Assembly: GCA_944383905.1 (NCBI GenBank)
Contig: CALWRI010000016.1
Coordinates: 1 to 39,516, forward strand
DNA: 39,516 bases
DNA from: an uncultured Christensenellaceae bacterium
GTDB taxonomy: Bacteria; Bacillota; Clostridia; Christensenellales; UBA3700
Direction: 5' to 3'
Below, one piece after another: positions 1 through 9,089 of this stretch. Both the position numbers and the translations under genes were made by a program. Under the pieces are notes generated by a model that was not told where the DNA came from, ran no database searches, and saw only the letters and a program-made list of their open reading frames with translations. The stretch's first letter is position 1, and every line of letters starts with the position of its first letter.

Positions 1-27
1 GACGTTCTGGCAATCATCGAAAAATAA
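1..27 (+). CDS. groES: groES co-chaperonin, C-terminal end (partial)
   Basis: The first 27 bases read in frame as DVLAIIEK followed by TAA, which matches the usual C-terminus of the 10-kDa co-chaperonin GroES. The rest of the gene lies outside the window. It ends 13 bp before the groEL start and supplies the AAGGAG ribosome binding site context, as in a standard groESL operon. The identification rests on eight residues plus synteny. Confidence 0.85.
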   Translation, partial: DVLAIIEK

Positions 28-34
28 GGAGTAA

Positions 35-1669
<1,635 letters not shown>

Positions 1670-1687
1670 TAACGCTGAAATAATTGC

Positions 1688-1714
1688 GCCGCTCCCGAAA
1701 GGGGGCGGCTTTTT
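1688..1714 (+). terminator. Intrinsic terminator of groESL
   Basis: A 9-bp stem (1688-1696 with 1701-1709, one G-T pair) with a GAAA loop is followed by TTTTTCTTT. It lies 19 bp after the groEL stop. Confidence 0.9.
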
Positions 1715-1767
1715 CTTTGAGCTTCTTTTTTTTGATCGACAAGCGCTGTCCGTTGACGGATCTGCGC

Positions 1768-1803
1768 AAAAAAATACCGTCCGCCGGTTTCCCGACGAGA
1801 CGG
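1768..1803 (-). terminator. Intrinsic terminator after the DivIVA-like gene
   Basis: On the minus strand a bulged stem with outer arms CCGTC/GACGG (1777-1781 and 1799-1803) and a GAAA loop is followed by a run of seven T (1768-1774). It lies just past the stop codon at 1822. Confidence 0.8.
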
Positions 1804-1821
1804 CAGTCGTGTGATTGTCTT

Positions 1822-2310
1822 TTATGCGACGCTTCCGCCGCCGAGCCTCTCCTCTTCGTTTTCGTGATCTATCGTCGCCTCGTTGACGTAGGACCCGAGA
1901 TTGAGCTGTTCCCCCATAAGGACGTCGAGAGACTTTTTCACCTCGTTGACGAACGCCGTCGTTTTAGCCGCCTGCGACGGCGCGACCTTGTTCACCTGAT
2001 TGCGGCAATACGAAGTCCATTTGCGGGAAAAATCCGCAAGCCTCTCGCCTTCGAGCGCAAAGCGGACCTTGGACGCGTAATCTATCTCTTTCGCCTTGTC
2101 GATCGCGTTCATGAGCGCGGTCGAAATGCTCTCTTCGCGCTGTCTGTAAGCACAGAGATCGCGGTACAATCCGTCGTTCTCGTTTTCGAGGCGCTTTACT
2201 CTCTCGCGCAGCTCCGCGTTGCTCTTTTCGAATTGAGACGACAGCCCTATAATGTAGTCGTCAACCTGTTTTTTGTCATAACCCTTAAACTTTGTTCTGA
2301 ACGTATCCAT
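1822..2310 (-). CDS. DivIVA-domain coiled-coil protein
   Basis: This 162-residue protein begins MDTFRTKFKGYDKKQVDDYI, which carries the F-x-GYD-x-x-(E/Q)VD-x-(F/Y) signature of the DivIVA/GpsB N-terminal domain. A predicted coiled coil (about residues 20-65) and a longer charged helical region follow. DivIVA-type proteins bind curved membrane or division-site partners and organise pole or septum growth. The start was placed at the internal ATG at 2310 because GGAGG lies 7 bases upstream; the longer frame adds 19 residues read from the preceding terminator. It is not long enough to be a classical DivIVA with certainty, so the exact role is unknown. It has its own terminator on each side and appears monocistronic. 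Confidence 0.75.
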   Translation of the reverse strand: MDTFRTKFKGYDKKQVDDYIIGLSSQFEKSNAELRERVKRLENENDGLYRDLCAYRQREESISTALMNAIDKAKEIDYASKVRFALEGERLADFSRKWTSYCRNQVNKVAPSQAAKTTAFVNEVKKSLDVLMGEQLNLGSYVNEATIDHENEEERLGGGSVA

Positions 2311-2335
2311 CTTTGTGCCTCCGCGTAAAATTATA

Positions 2336-2372
2336 ACAAAAACCGCCTCGCGGAGCACATTCTGCAAGGCGG
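2336..2372 (-). terminator. Intrinsic terminator after pncB
   Basis: On the minus strand a 9-bp stem (2364-2372 with 2343-2351, one G-T pair) and a 12-base loop are followed by TTTTTG. It separates pncB from the DivIVA-like gene, whose -10-like TATAAT (2330-2335) immediately follows. Confidence 0.8.
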
Positions 2373-2423
2373 GATATTTTGACGCTTTTTGGCATTATGG
2401 CAAACAAATTGCCATAAAAAGTC

Positions 2424-3851
2424 TTATTTGTCCGAATACTCTTTGAGAAGTTTCTGTTTGAGATTGAAGAGTTTTTCGGAGAGGTCGACTTTGTATATGT
2501 GCGGATTGAGGAGACGTTTGTACTCATTCCAGAACTGACCGTAGCTCTCCTTGTGGTACGCGGCGATCTCCATCACGGAAGGACGGTTGCAGACCACTTT
2601 GCCGTCCTTTATCACGTCGATGTTCAGGTCCTTGACGTAGAAATTCGTCACCGTCTTTCTCTTCCATGTGAAGTCGGGGTGGAATATCTCCAATTTGTCG
2701 AGCCCGTCGAAATTTTCGTCTTTGAGCGCGATCAGATCGGCGATCGCCTTGTCCGTGTTCTTGTCGAAAATACGGACGATCTTTTTGAGCCCCGGATTGG
2801 TTATCTTCGCGGGAGTGTCGCTCATCTTGAGCTTGGGAACGAGCTCCCCGTCTTTTTCTATCGCGGCGAGCTTGTATACGCCGCCGAGACTCGGACAATC
2901 CTGGCTCGTGATGAGCTTGGTTCCTATACCCCAGCAGTCTATCTTCGCGTTCTGCGAATCGAGAGACATGAGTATATTTTCGTCAATGTCGCCGCTCGCG
3001 AATATCTTGACGTCGGTAAATCCCGCTTCGTCAAGCATTTTGCGCGCCTCTCTGCTCAGATATGCAAGGTCGCCCGAATCCAGCCTTATTCCAAGCGGTT
3101 TGTGTCCCGCCGCGCGTAGTTCTTCAAACACTTTAATAGCGTTCGGCACGCCGCTCTTGAGCGTGTTGTAGGTGTCCACGAGAAGCAGACAGCTGTCGGG
3201 ATACATCTTTGCGTAAGCGCGGAAAGCCTCAATCTCGCTGTCGAAACTCATTACCCAGCTGTGCGCGTGAGTGCCCGAAACGGGTACCCCGAACATCTTG
3301 CCCGCAAGCACGTTGGACGTGGAAGCGCATCCCGCAATCATAGCCGCTCTCGCGCCGTAAATGCCTGCGTCGGGTCCTTGCGCGCGGCGCAGTCCGAATT
3401 CCGCCACGGCGCCGCCCTTTGCGGCATAGACGATCTTTGCGGCTTTGGTCGCGATAAGCGTCTGATGATTGAGGATACAAAGTATCGCGGTTTCGATAAG
3501 CTGCGCCTCGAATAGCCGCGCCTTGACCGTCAGGATAGGCTCCTGCGGAAAGACGACCGTGCCTTCGGGTACCGCGTAAACGTCGCCCGTAAACCTGAAA
3601 TCCGCAAGCAGTTTCATAAAGTCTTCGTCAAACAGTTTCAACGAGCGCAGATAGTCGAGATCCTCTTTGCTGAAACGCAGATTTTCGATGTAATCAATTA
3701 CCTGATCGAGTCCGCAGGCAACGGCGTAATTGTTGCCCACGCCGCGGTAAAACACGTCGAAAACGGCTGTCTTGTTGAGCTGGCTGTTCTTTGAATAGCC
3801 GTACATCATTGTGAGTTGGTATAAATCGGTCAAAAGGGTCAGATCCCTCAT
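2424..3851 (-). CDS. pncB: Nicotinate phosphoribosyltransferase
   Basis: PncB converts nicotinate and PRPP, with ATP hydrolysis, to nicotinate mononucleotide in the NAD salvage (Preiss-Handler) pathway. The protein (475 residues from the chosen start MRDLTLLTDLYQLTM) shows the family hallmarks: the N-terminal TDLYQLTM segment, the phosphorylatable-His region SGTHAHSW near residue 205, and the PRPP-site segment GIRLDSGDL near 255. A start at 3851 is preferred over 3872 because GGAGG lies 7 bases upstream of it. The gene has its own terminator downstream. A leader hairpin with a large bulge lies about 20-55 bases upstream of the start and may be regulatory. It does not form an obvious operon with lgt. 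Confidence 0.95.
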   Translation of the reverse strand: MRDLTLLTDLYQLTMMYGYSKNSQLNKTAVFDVFYRGVGNNYAVACGLDQVIDYIENLRFSKEDLDYLRSLKLFDEDFMKLLADFRFTGDVYAVPEGTVVFPQEPILTVKARLFEAQLIETAILCILNHQTLIATKAAKIVYAAKGGAVAEFGLRRAQGPDAGIYGARAAMIAGCASTSNVLAGKMFGVPVSGTHAHSWVMSFDSEIEAFRAYAKMYPDSCLLLVDTYNTLKSGVPNAIKVFEELRAAGHKPLGIRLDSGDLAYLSREARKMLDEAGFTDVKIFASGDIDENILMSLDSQNAKIDCWGIGTKLITSQDCPSLGGVYKLAAIEKDGELVPKLKMSDTPAKITNPGLKKIVRIFDKNTDKAIADLIALKDENFDGLDKLEIFHPDFTWKRKTVTNFYVKDLNIDVIKDGKVVCNRPSVMEIAAYHKESYGQFWNEYKRLLNPHIYKVDLSEKLFNLKQKLLKEYSDK

Positions 3852-3872
3852 AATAACCTCCGTCTTTTGCAT

Positions 3873-3907
3873 GGTAAAATGCCGCGAACGCTTCTGCGTA
3901 TTTTACC
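3873..3907 (-). promoter_or_regulatory. Bulged 12-bp hairpin in the pncB leader
   Basis: On the minus strand GGTAAAAT and ATTTTACC (3900-3907 and 3873-3880) are perfect complements. Inside them ACGC and GCGT close an AGAA tetraloop, leaving a 7-base bulge (TCGCGGC) on one side only. Together they form a 12-bp stem 22 bases before the pncB start codon. No known riboswitch is recognised; it may equally be a DNA operator for a NAD-responsive repressor. Confidence 0.5.
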
Positions 3908-3956
3908 GTTGCGCACCGCAAAAGCATAGCGCGCAAAATGTCCTGAATATTGTAAA

Positions 3957-3975
3957 ATACCCTTTTACAAGGGAT
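3957..3975 (-). terminator. Weak terminator-like hairpin after lgt
   Basis: CCCTT and AAGGG with a 4-base GTAA loop, followed by TATTTTA on the minus strand, directly after the lgt stop. The stem is only five base pairs, so read-through into pncB is possible. Confidence 0.4.
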
Positions 3976-3980
3976 TATCG

Positions 3981-5015
3981 TCAGTTTTCGTCCGGATCGT
4001 CGCTGAAAACGGCTCCCCGACCGCCGAACACAAGCGCGCGCAATCTCTTTTCTTCGAGAGTAAAATCTCCCGCGCGTCTGAATACGGGCGCCGTCTCGTC
4101 GCCGCAAGCGGTGTAATAATCCTGTCCGCCTATCACGACGCCTTTAACGACCTTTCTGTCATAGTCGGCAAGCATCTTGAGAGAATCTCCCGCCTCGTTG
4201 TATTTCTTGCTCTGAAAGCGGATAACGCCCTTCTGATTGAGCACCATAAGCACGAACGCGACGACGCACGCGCTGTACGCTATCACCTGCACGACGCCTA
4301 TCTCGGTGTTGGGGAAATTCTTGTGTTCGGTCTTGAGAAATTCGAGAGAACCTCTGACGAGACCGTACCAGAAAACGTAATAGAGCGAGATCGTGAAGTT
4401 TTTGAGCTTTTTGTATCTGAAGAAAAGAAGCAATCCGATAATCAGTCCTATCAGATTGAAGAATCCTTCGTAAATATACAACGCCTGGTGCCACAATCCG
4501 TCGCTGTCGATGAGCACCGCAAAGGGCCATTTCTGAAAGGCGGGGTTGGTAACGATCTGCCCGTAGAGTTCCTGATTGGCAAAATTGCCCCATCTGCCGA
4601 TGATCTGACCGAGGAAGACGCAAAGCACGACGCAGTCCGCGACTTTGGCATAAGAATATCTCTTGTAACGCAAAACGCAGAACAGTATGCCCAACGCGCC
4701 GCCGAAAATGCCGCCGACTATGGTGAGCCCCGCAAGCCCGTCCTTTGTGAGTCCGAGGAAGCGCAAAAGCGCGTCCCAGCTGTCTATCGGATAATACTCC
4801 TTTCTCGGAACGACGTAAAACAGCCTGCAACAGACTATCGCAAGCACGACGATCCAGATGAACAGTTCCAGCGAAAAATCGGTATCAATATTGCGCTTGC
4901 TCGCAAGATACAGATATAGAAAATACGCGAGGAGTATGCCGCAGGTCACGAAAATGCCGTACCAGGTAACGGTAAGGTTTCCGTTGAAAAGTTCGAACGC
5001 TATCTTATCGGACAT
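3981..5015 (-). CDS. lgt: Prolipoprotein diacylglyceryl transferase
   Basis: Lgt transfers diacylglycerol from phosphatidylglycerol to the lipobox cysteine of prolipoproteins in the cytoplasmic membrane, the first step of lipoprotein maturation. The 344-residue protein has about seven hydrophobic segments and the family signature GRWGNFANQELYG at residues 140-152. The first helix contains WYGI, and WYGLVRGSLEF near 215-225 holds a conserved Arg-Glu pair. Two oddities are seen: the His (or Tyr) expected just before the GG of the central motif reads Val (GLTIVGG, residue 100), and about 70 extra polar residues follow the last membrane segment. The start overlaps the galK stop (TGATG), so translation is probably coupled. 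Two lipoprotein substrates are encoded in this window. Confidence 0.93.
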   Translation of the reverse strand: MSDKIAFELFNGNLTVTWYGIFVTCGILLAYFLYLYLASKRNIDTDFSLELFIWIVVLAIVCCRLFYVVPRKEYYPIDSWDALLRFLGLTKDGLAGLTIVGGIFGGALGILFCVLRYKRYSYAKVADCVVLCVFLGQIIGRWGNFANQELYGQIVTNPAFQKWPFAVLIDSDGLWHQALYIYEGFFNLIGLIIGLLLFFRYKKLKNFTISLYYVFWYGLVRGSLEFLKTEHKNFPNTEIGVVQVIAYSACVVAFVLMVLNQKGVIRFQSKKYNEAGDSLKMLADYDRKVVKGVVIGGQDYYTACGDETAPVFRRAGDFTLEEKRLRALVFGGRGAVFSDDPDEN

Positions 5016-6280
5016 CAGTCAAGCTCCACCTTGCAGGTTCCTTCGTTTCTGACGCCGATGCGGTATACGCAATCGTCTCCGAAGATCTTTTTCATATCCG
5101 CGATATACGCGTCCGCGCCGCCGTTTTCGACAAACGCGATGATCGTACCCGCAAAACCGCCGCCGTGCACTCTGACCGCCTTTACGGACGGGTCGAGTTT
5201 GCTGACCGCAAGCGCGAGCGGTATTCTCTGCGCCGTATCTCCGAGCGGATAGCAGTTCTGCAAAAGCTCGTAAGAGCTCTGACCGCTACCGTTGATGACT
5301 GCGGCGAATTTTTTGAAATTGCCGTTCTTTACGGCTTTTACGCCCGCTTCGACGCGTTTGTTTTCCTCGAAATAATGCATTGCGCGGAGTATCGCCCTGC
5401 CCGAAACCTGCTTCTGCAGCTGCGGGATTGCGGCAAGGAAATCCTCCTCTTTGACCTTCCGGAGTTTGCGGGCGTGAAACATACTTGCGACCCACTCCAT
5501 CTCGCTTCTTATGTCCGCATACTGACTCGTGAGATCGCAGTGGTCTCCGCCCGTATTGATGAGGACGATCGTAGCATCCGCAAATTTCCAATCCATGGTC
5601 TTGACCTTGGGGTTTGCGGTGGACTTGAAATCTATATAACTGACTCCGCCGAGAGCGATCGCGCTCTGATCGAGGAGCCCGCAGGGTTTGCCGAAGTAGA
5701 TGCTCTCCGCATAATGCGCCGCCTTCGCCTTGGTGATCTTGTCTATCCTTCCGCCGTTGTACATCTGATTGAGAATCTCGCAGATAAGCACTTCGAAAGA
5801 AGCGGACGAGCTGACGCCCGCGCCCTTGAACACGTCGCTCGAAGTGGTTGCGGCAAAGCCTCCGATATTGTAGCCGTTCTGCTTGTAATAAGCAAGAACG
5901 CCTCTGACGAGAGCTTCGCTTGAACCGTATTCTTCGCTGTTAGCTTCAAGCTCGTTGAGATTGACGACGACTTCGGGATAACCTATCGAAGCCACGACGA
6001 CTTTGCCTTCGAGCGGCGTCACGCAAGCCACGGTATCAACGGTTATCGAAGCGCAAAGCACCTTGCCGTTGTTGTGGTCGGTATGGTTGCCGCAAAGCTC
6101 TATCCTTCCCGGAGAAGAATAGAACGCGACGTCGCCGCCGTAAGTCGCGACGTGAATGTCGTATATCTTCTTGTAGCGGGCGGACTGATAGTCGATACCG
6201 CCGCCGTACAGCTTTTCAACGTAACGAGCAAAAGAAGGATTGCTCTTGAGATTGTCAACAAAATTCTGCGTAATCTGCAT
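5015..6280 (-). CDS. galK: Galactokinase
   Basis: GalK phosphorylates alpha-D-galactose at C1 with ATP, the entry step of the Leloir pathway. The 421-residue protein has the GHMP-kinase signatures in order: the galactose-binding motif PGRIELCGNHTDHNNG at 58-72, the ATP loop FKGAGVSSSAS at 151-161, and the C-terminal VHGGGFAGTIIAF. It belongs to the somewhat longer Clostridia-type galactokinases. The start is supported by GAGGT 7 bases upstream and a consensus promoter at 6308-6336. It overlaps lgt by one base and is divergent from galT. galE is not in the window, so epimerisation must be encoded elsewhere. Confidence 0.96.
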   Translation of the reverse strand: MQITQNFVDNLKSNPSFARYVEKLYGGGIDYQSARYKKIYDIHVATYGGDVAFYSSPGRIELCGNHTDHNNGKVLCASITVDTVACVTPLEGKVVVASIGYPEVVVNLNELEANSEEYGSSEALVRGVLAYYKQNGYNIGGFAATTSSDVFKGAGVSSSASFEVLICEILNQMYNGGRIDKITKAKAAHYAESIYFGKPCGLLDQSAIALGGVSYIDFKSTANPKVKTMDWKFADATIVLINTGGDHCDLTSQYADIRSEMEWVASMFHARKLRKVKEEDFLAAIPQLQKQVSGRAILRAMHYFEENKRVEAGVKAVKNGNFKKFAAVINGSGQSSYELLQNCYPLGDTAQRIPLALAVSKLDPSVKAVRVHGGGFAGTIIAFVENGGADAYIADMKKIFGDDCVYRIGVRNEGTCKVELD

Positions 6281-6307
6281 AATTTACCTCGCAAACGCGT
6301 TTTTATC

Positions 6308-6336
6308 ATTATAGCATATTAACTTTATTATGTAAA
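6308..6336 (-). promoter_or_regulatory. galK-lgt promoter
   Basis: TTTACA (-35, 6331-6336), a 17-bp spacer and TATAAT (-10, 6308-6313) on the minus strand, about 30 bases before the galK start. Confidence 0.85.
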
Positions 6337-6499
6337 CATTTGCGGCTAAATTACGCCAACTGTATTTTGCCTAAAGAGGTTTTCATGCACTTCAATAAAT
6401 CAAGTTTATTTTTGCGCGCAGTCGGCACGAGCAAAAATGATCGGACGGTGCGACCGCGCCCTCACGCATGCCGTATTTCTCTCAAATCCCGAATAATTA
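6337..6499. other. galK/galT divergent intergenic region
   Basis: The stretch between the two divergent promoters contains an AATAAA-N5-TTTATT inverted repeat (near 6390-6407) that could be an operator. No recognisable CcpA/LacI-type operator or gene was found. Confidence 0.4.
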
Positions 6500-6528
6500 T
6501 TGCAATAAAACGCAATTTGTAATATAAT
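6500..6528 (+). promoter_or_regulatory. galT promoter
   Basis: TTGCAA (-35, 6500-6505), a 17-bp spacer and TATAAT (-10, 6523-6528), about 40 bases before the galT start. Confidence 0.85.
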
Positions 6529-6569
6529 AAAATTCGGCGACAGCCTTTATTAAATTCCGGAGTGTGTTT

Positions 6570-8105
6570 ATGCTTACAAACGACCAGCTCAAAATCAAAA
6601 TCAACGAATTGTTGTGCTATTCGAGCGACAATCTTTCGCTCGAACAAGAGGACGAATATTACGTTCTCAACACGTTGCTCGACTTCTTCGGACTTGACTC
6701 CCCCGCTCCCGCAATAGAGAAATACGGCGACTTTCAGACCGAGATAATTGACCCCCTCGTACAGCACGCCGTCGACACGGGCAGGATAAAACCCGAAGAA
6801 TCGCTGCTGTTCGAAACAAAGGTTCTCGGTATGGTCACTCCGATGCCTTCCGCAGTGATAGCACGCTTCGACGCGATAGCGAGCCACCGCGGGGTCAAAA
6901 AAGCTACCGACTGGCTGTTCGCGCTCTGCAAGGCGAACAACTACATCCGTATGCCCGACATCAGAAAGAACATCAAGTGGGAGCACGACGGCAAGTTCGG
7001 CAAAATAGGCATAACGATAAACCTCTCCAAACCCGAAAAAGATCCCAAACAGATCGCACTTGCGAAACTTCAACCAAAAAGCGGTTACCCCGCGTGCATG
7101 CTCTGCCCGACGAACGTCGGATTTGCGGGCAATATGAATCACCCCGCAAGACAGACTTTGCGCACGATTCCCATACAGCTCGACAACGAATATTGGCACC
7201 TGCAATACTCCCCTTATCAGTATTACGAGGAGCACGCGATAGCATTTTCGGATGAACACCGCCCGATGAACGTATGCCCCGCGTCTTTCCGCAGACTGCT
7301 CGATTTCGTCGACCTTTTCCCGCACTACTTCATGGGCAGCAACGCCGCTCTCCCGATCGTCGGAGGCTCTATACTCACGCACGATCACTACCAGGGCGGT
7401 CTCAAGGTACTGCCGATGATGAGCGTCGGCAACCGCGCGCGTTACGAGAGCCCCAAATACAAGAAAGTGCAGATATTCGTTGCGGATTGGTACAACAGCG
7501 TCGTCCGCCTCGTGAGTAAGGATAAAGAACAGATATACAAGGCGGCAAGCGACGTGCTTGCGGCATGGAACGTATGGACGGACGAAAGCGTCGGCGTGAT
7601 ATGCAAAACGACCGATCAGCACAACGCGATCACCCCGATCGTGCGCCGTGAAGAGGACGAGTACGTCATCGACCTTATACTGCGCAACAACAGGACTGAC
7701 GATGCACATCCTTACGGCATCTTCCACCCCGAAGAGCGTCTGCACAACATAAAGAAAGAAGGCATAGGAATCATCGAAGTAATGGGACTTTTCATACTCC
7801 CCGGCAGACTCAAGAAAGAGCTGGGCGAAGTCGAAGATTACCTGACCGGCAAGACGAAATTCGACTTGAAAAAACTTGCGGATCCCGAAAATCCGATGTA
7901 CAAGCACGCAGATATGATAGTGCAGCTCGTCAACGACAACGGCACCGAAAACAACGAGACCAAAGCGAAAAAAATCGTCACCGACTACGTCAACAACGCC
8001 TGCGAGCAGATCCTCGAATGTACCGCGGTGTTCAAGAATACCGAAGAAGGTCAGGCGGCGTTCGACAGGTTCATGAAAGAAGGACTCGGATTGTCGAAAT
8101 TCTGA
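6570..8105 (+). CDS. galT: UDP-glucose--hexose-1-phosphate uridylyltransferase (Firmicutes type)
   Basis: GalT exchanges UMP between UDP-glucose and galactose-1-phosphate. At 511 residues the protein is the long Firmicutes form rather than the 350-residue enterobacterial form. The catalytic-type histidine motif THDHYQGG lies near residue 270, and the segments GYPACMLCPTNVGF and AFSDEHRPMN are family features. ATG at 6570 was chosen over GTG at 6564 because CCGGAG (6557-6562) is then 7 bases upstream. The gene is divergent from galK and both have their own promoter, so the two enzymes of the pathway are probably co-regulated from the shared intergenic region. A bidirectional terminator follows. 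Confidence 0.96.
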   Translation: MLTNDQLKIKINELLCYSSDNLSLEQEDEYYVLNTLLDFFGLDSPAPAIEKYGDFQTEIIDPLVQHAVDTGRIKPEESLLFETKVLGMVTPMPSAVIARFDAIASHRGVKKATDWLFALCKANNYIRMPDIRKNIKWEHDGKFGKIGITINLSKPEKDPKQIALAKLQPKSGYPACMLCPTNVGFAGNMNHPARQTLRTIPIQLDNEYWHLQYSPYQYYEEHAIAFSDEHRPMNVCPASFRRLLDFVDLFPHYFMGSNAALPIVGGSILTHDHYQGGLKVLPMMSVGNRARYESPKYKKVQIFVADWYNSVVRLVSKDKEQIYKAASDVLAAWNVWTDESVGVICKTTDQHNAITPIVRREEDEYVIDLILRNNRTDDAHPYGIFHPEERLHNIKKEGIGIIEVMGLFILPGRLKKELGEVEDYLTGKTKFDLKKLADPENPMYKHADMIVQLVNDNGTENNETKAKKIVTDYVNNACEQILECTAVFKNTEEGQAAFDRFMKEGLGLSKF

Positions 8106-8121
8106 TAAGGATAAAACGGAC

Positions 8122-8156
8122 AAAAAAACTTCTCCCGCAAAGGAGAAGTTTTTTTA
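8122..8156. terminator. Bidirectional terminator between galT and recR
   Basis: CTTCTCC (8129-8135) and GGAGAAG (8142-8148) around a CGCAAA loop, flanked by A7 on the left and a T run on the right. It serves galT on the plus strand and the dnaX-ybaB-recR unit on the minus strand. Confidence 0.9.
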
Positions 8157-8169
8157 TACTCAAAAATTG

Positions 8170-8760
8170 TCAGAGGGGCTTTCTGTCCTGAAGCGCGCGT
8201 GAAAGCGTTACCTCGTCGGCATACTCGATGTCGCTGCCGATGGAAATGCCGCTCGCTATCTTCGTGACCTTTATGCCCATAGGCTTGATGAGTCTCGCGA
8301 TATAGACCGCGGTCGCTTCGCCTTCGACGTCGGGATTGGTCGCCATAATGACCTCTTTTACTCCGTCGAGACGACCGATAAGCTCCTTTATCCTGATGTC
8401 GTCGGGTCCTATGCCCGCAAGCGGATTGAGAGTGCCGTGCAAGACGTGATATACTCCCCTGTAATCCTTTATCTTTTCAAGCGCTTCGACGTCCTTCGGT
8501 TCTTTGACGACGCAGATCACGCTCTTGTCGCGCGTCGCGCAGATGTCGCAGACGTCCTTGTCGGTATACGCTCCGCAGACGGGACAAAAATGCACGCTGC
8601 GCTTTGTTTCGAGCACCGCGTCGGCGAATTCTTCCGCCTCCTGCTCGGACATATTGATTATTTTGTACGCAAAGCGCTTCGCCGTCTTCGCGCCGACTCC
8701 GGGCAGTTTGGTAAACTGCGCCGCAAGTCTGTCGAGCGCCTCTATGCCGCCCACGCTCAT
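8170..8760 (-). CDS. recR: Recombination mediator RecR
   Basis: RecR works with RecO (and RecF) to load RecA on SSB-coated single-stranded DNA at gaps. The 196-residue protein shows the family architecture: a helix-hairpin-helix near residues 15-30 (LPGVGAKTAKRFA), a four-cysteine zinc finger (C59, C62, C71, C74), and a Toprim domain from about 79 to 175 with the ATNPDVEGEATA segment. No Shine-Dalgarno is seen, but ATG overlaps the ybaB stop (ATGA), so translational coupling is likely. Order dnaX-ybaB-recR is the classic conserved gene set in Bacillota and many Proteobacteria. Confidence 0.97.
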   Translation of the reverse strand: MSVGGIEALDRLAAQFTKLPGVGAKTAKRFAYKIINMSEQEAEEFADAVLETKRSVHFCPVCGAYTDKDVCDICATRDKSVICVVKEPKDVEALEKIKDYRGVYHVLHGTLNPLAGIGPDDIRIKELIGRLDGVKEVIMATNPDVEGEATAVYIARLIKPMGIKVTKIASGISIGSDIEYADEVTLSRALQDRKPL

Positions 8761-9089
8761 AAACCGAACGCCGCAAACGCGCCCATCTTCTTTTCGGTCT
8801 CTTCGTCTGCAATTTTCATAGCTTCGTTGAGCGCCGCGACGACGAGGTCTTCGAGCATTTCGACGTCGTCGGGATCTACCGCTTCGGGTTTGATCTTGAG
8901 AGACCTGATCTTCTTGTCGCAGGTCATCGTGACCTCAACCATACCGCCGCCGGACACCGCGGTGACTTCCTGCTCCGCAAGCTCCTCTTTGGCTTTCGCC
9001 ATATCCTGTTGCATTTTCTGTGCCTGACGGACGATCTGCTGCATATTGCCCATACCGCCGCCGAAGCCTCCGAAACCGCCTCTACCCAT
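8757..9089 (-). CDS. YbaB/EbfC family nucleoid-associated protein
   Basis: This 110-residue protein matches the small DNA-binding YbaB/EbfC family: a Gly-rich start (GRGGFGGFGGGMGNM), a helix NMQQIVRQAQKMQQDMAKA, a beta region with GGGMVEVTMTCDKKIRSLKI, and the conserved acidic segment VDPDDVEMLEDLVVAALNEA. Family members bind DNA as dimers and are tied to DNA repair or nucleoid structure. The start has GGAGG 8 bases upstream inside the 3' end of dnaX, and the genes overlap by eight bases. It overlaps recR by four bases. Confidence 0.95.
   Translation of the reverse strand: MGRGGFGGFGGGMGNMQQIVRQAQKMQQDMAKAKEELAEQEVTAVSGGGMVEVTMTCDKKIRSLKIKPEAVDPDDVEMLEDLVVAALNEAMKIADEETEKKMGAFAAFGL

Noticed and set aside
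2385..2412. 8-bp inverted repeat TATGGCAA/TTGCCATA near the pncB stop
   Set aside because: No T run follows on the minus strand; the real terminator lies further on at 2336-2372. It may be a minor structural element.
6311..6339. TATTATGTAAAC resembling half of a Bacillus dif site
   Set aside because: Only one arm matches; the other half does not, and the sequence is explained by the galK promoter.
6462..8123. 553-codon open frame opposite galT
   Set aside because: It lies in the codon-aligned antisense register, has no ribosome binding site, and its translation is Arg/Val/Phe-rich with no family resemblance. It exists because galT avoids TTA, CTA and TCA.
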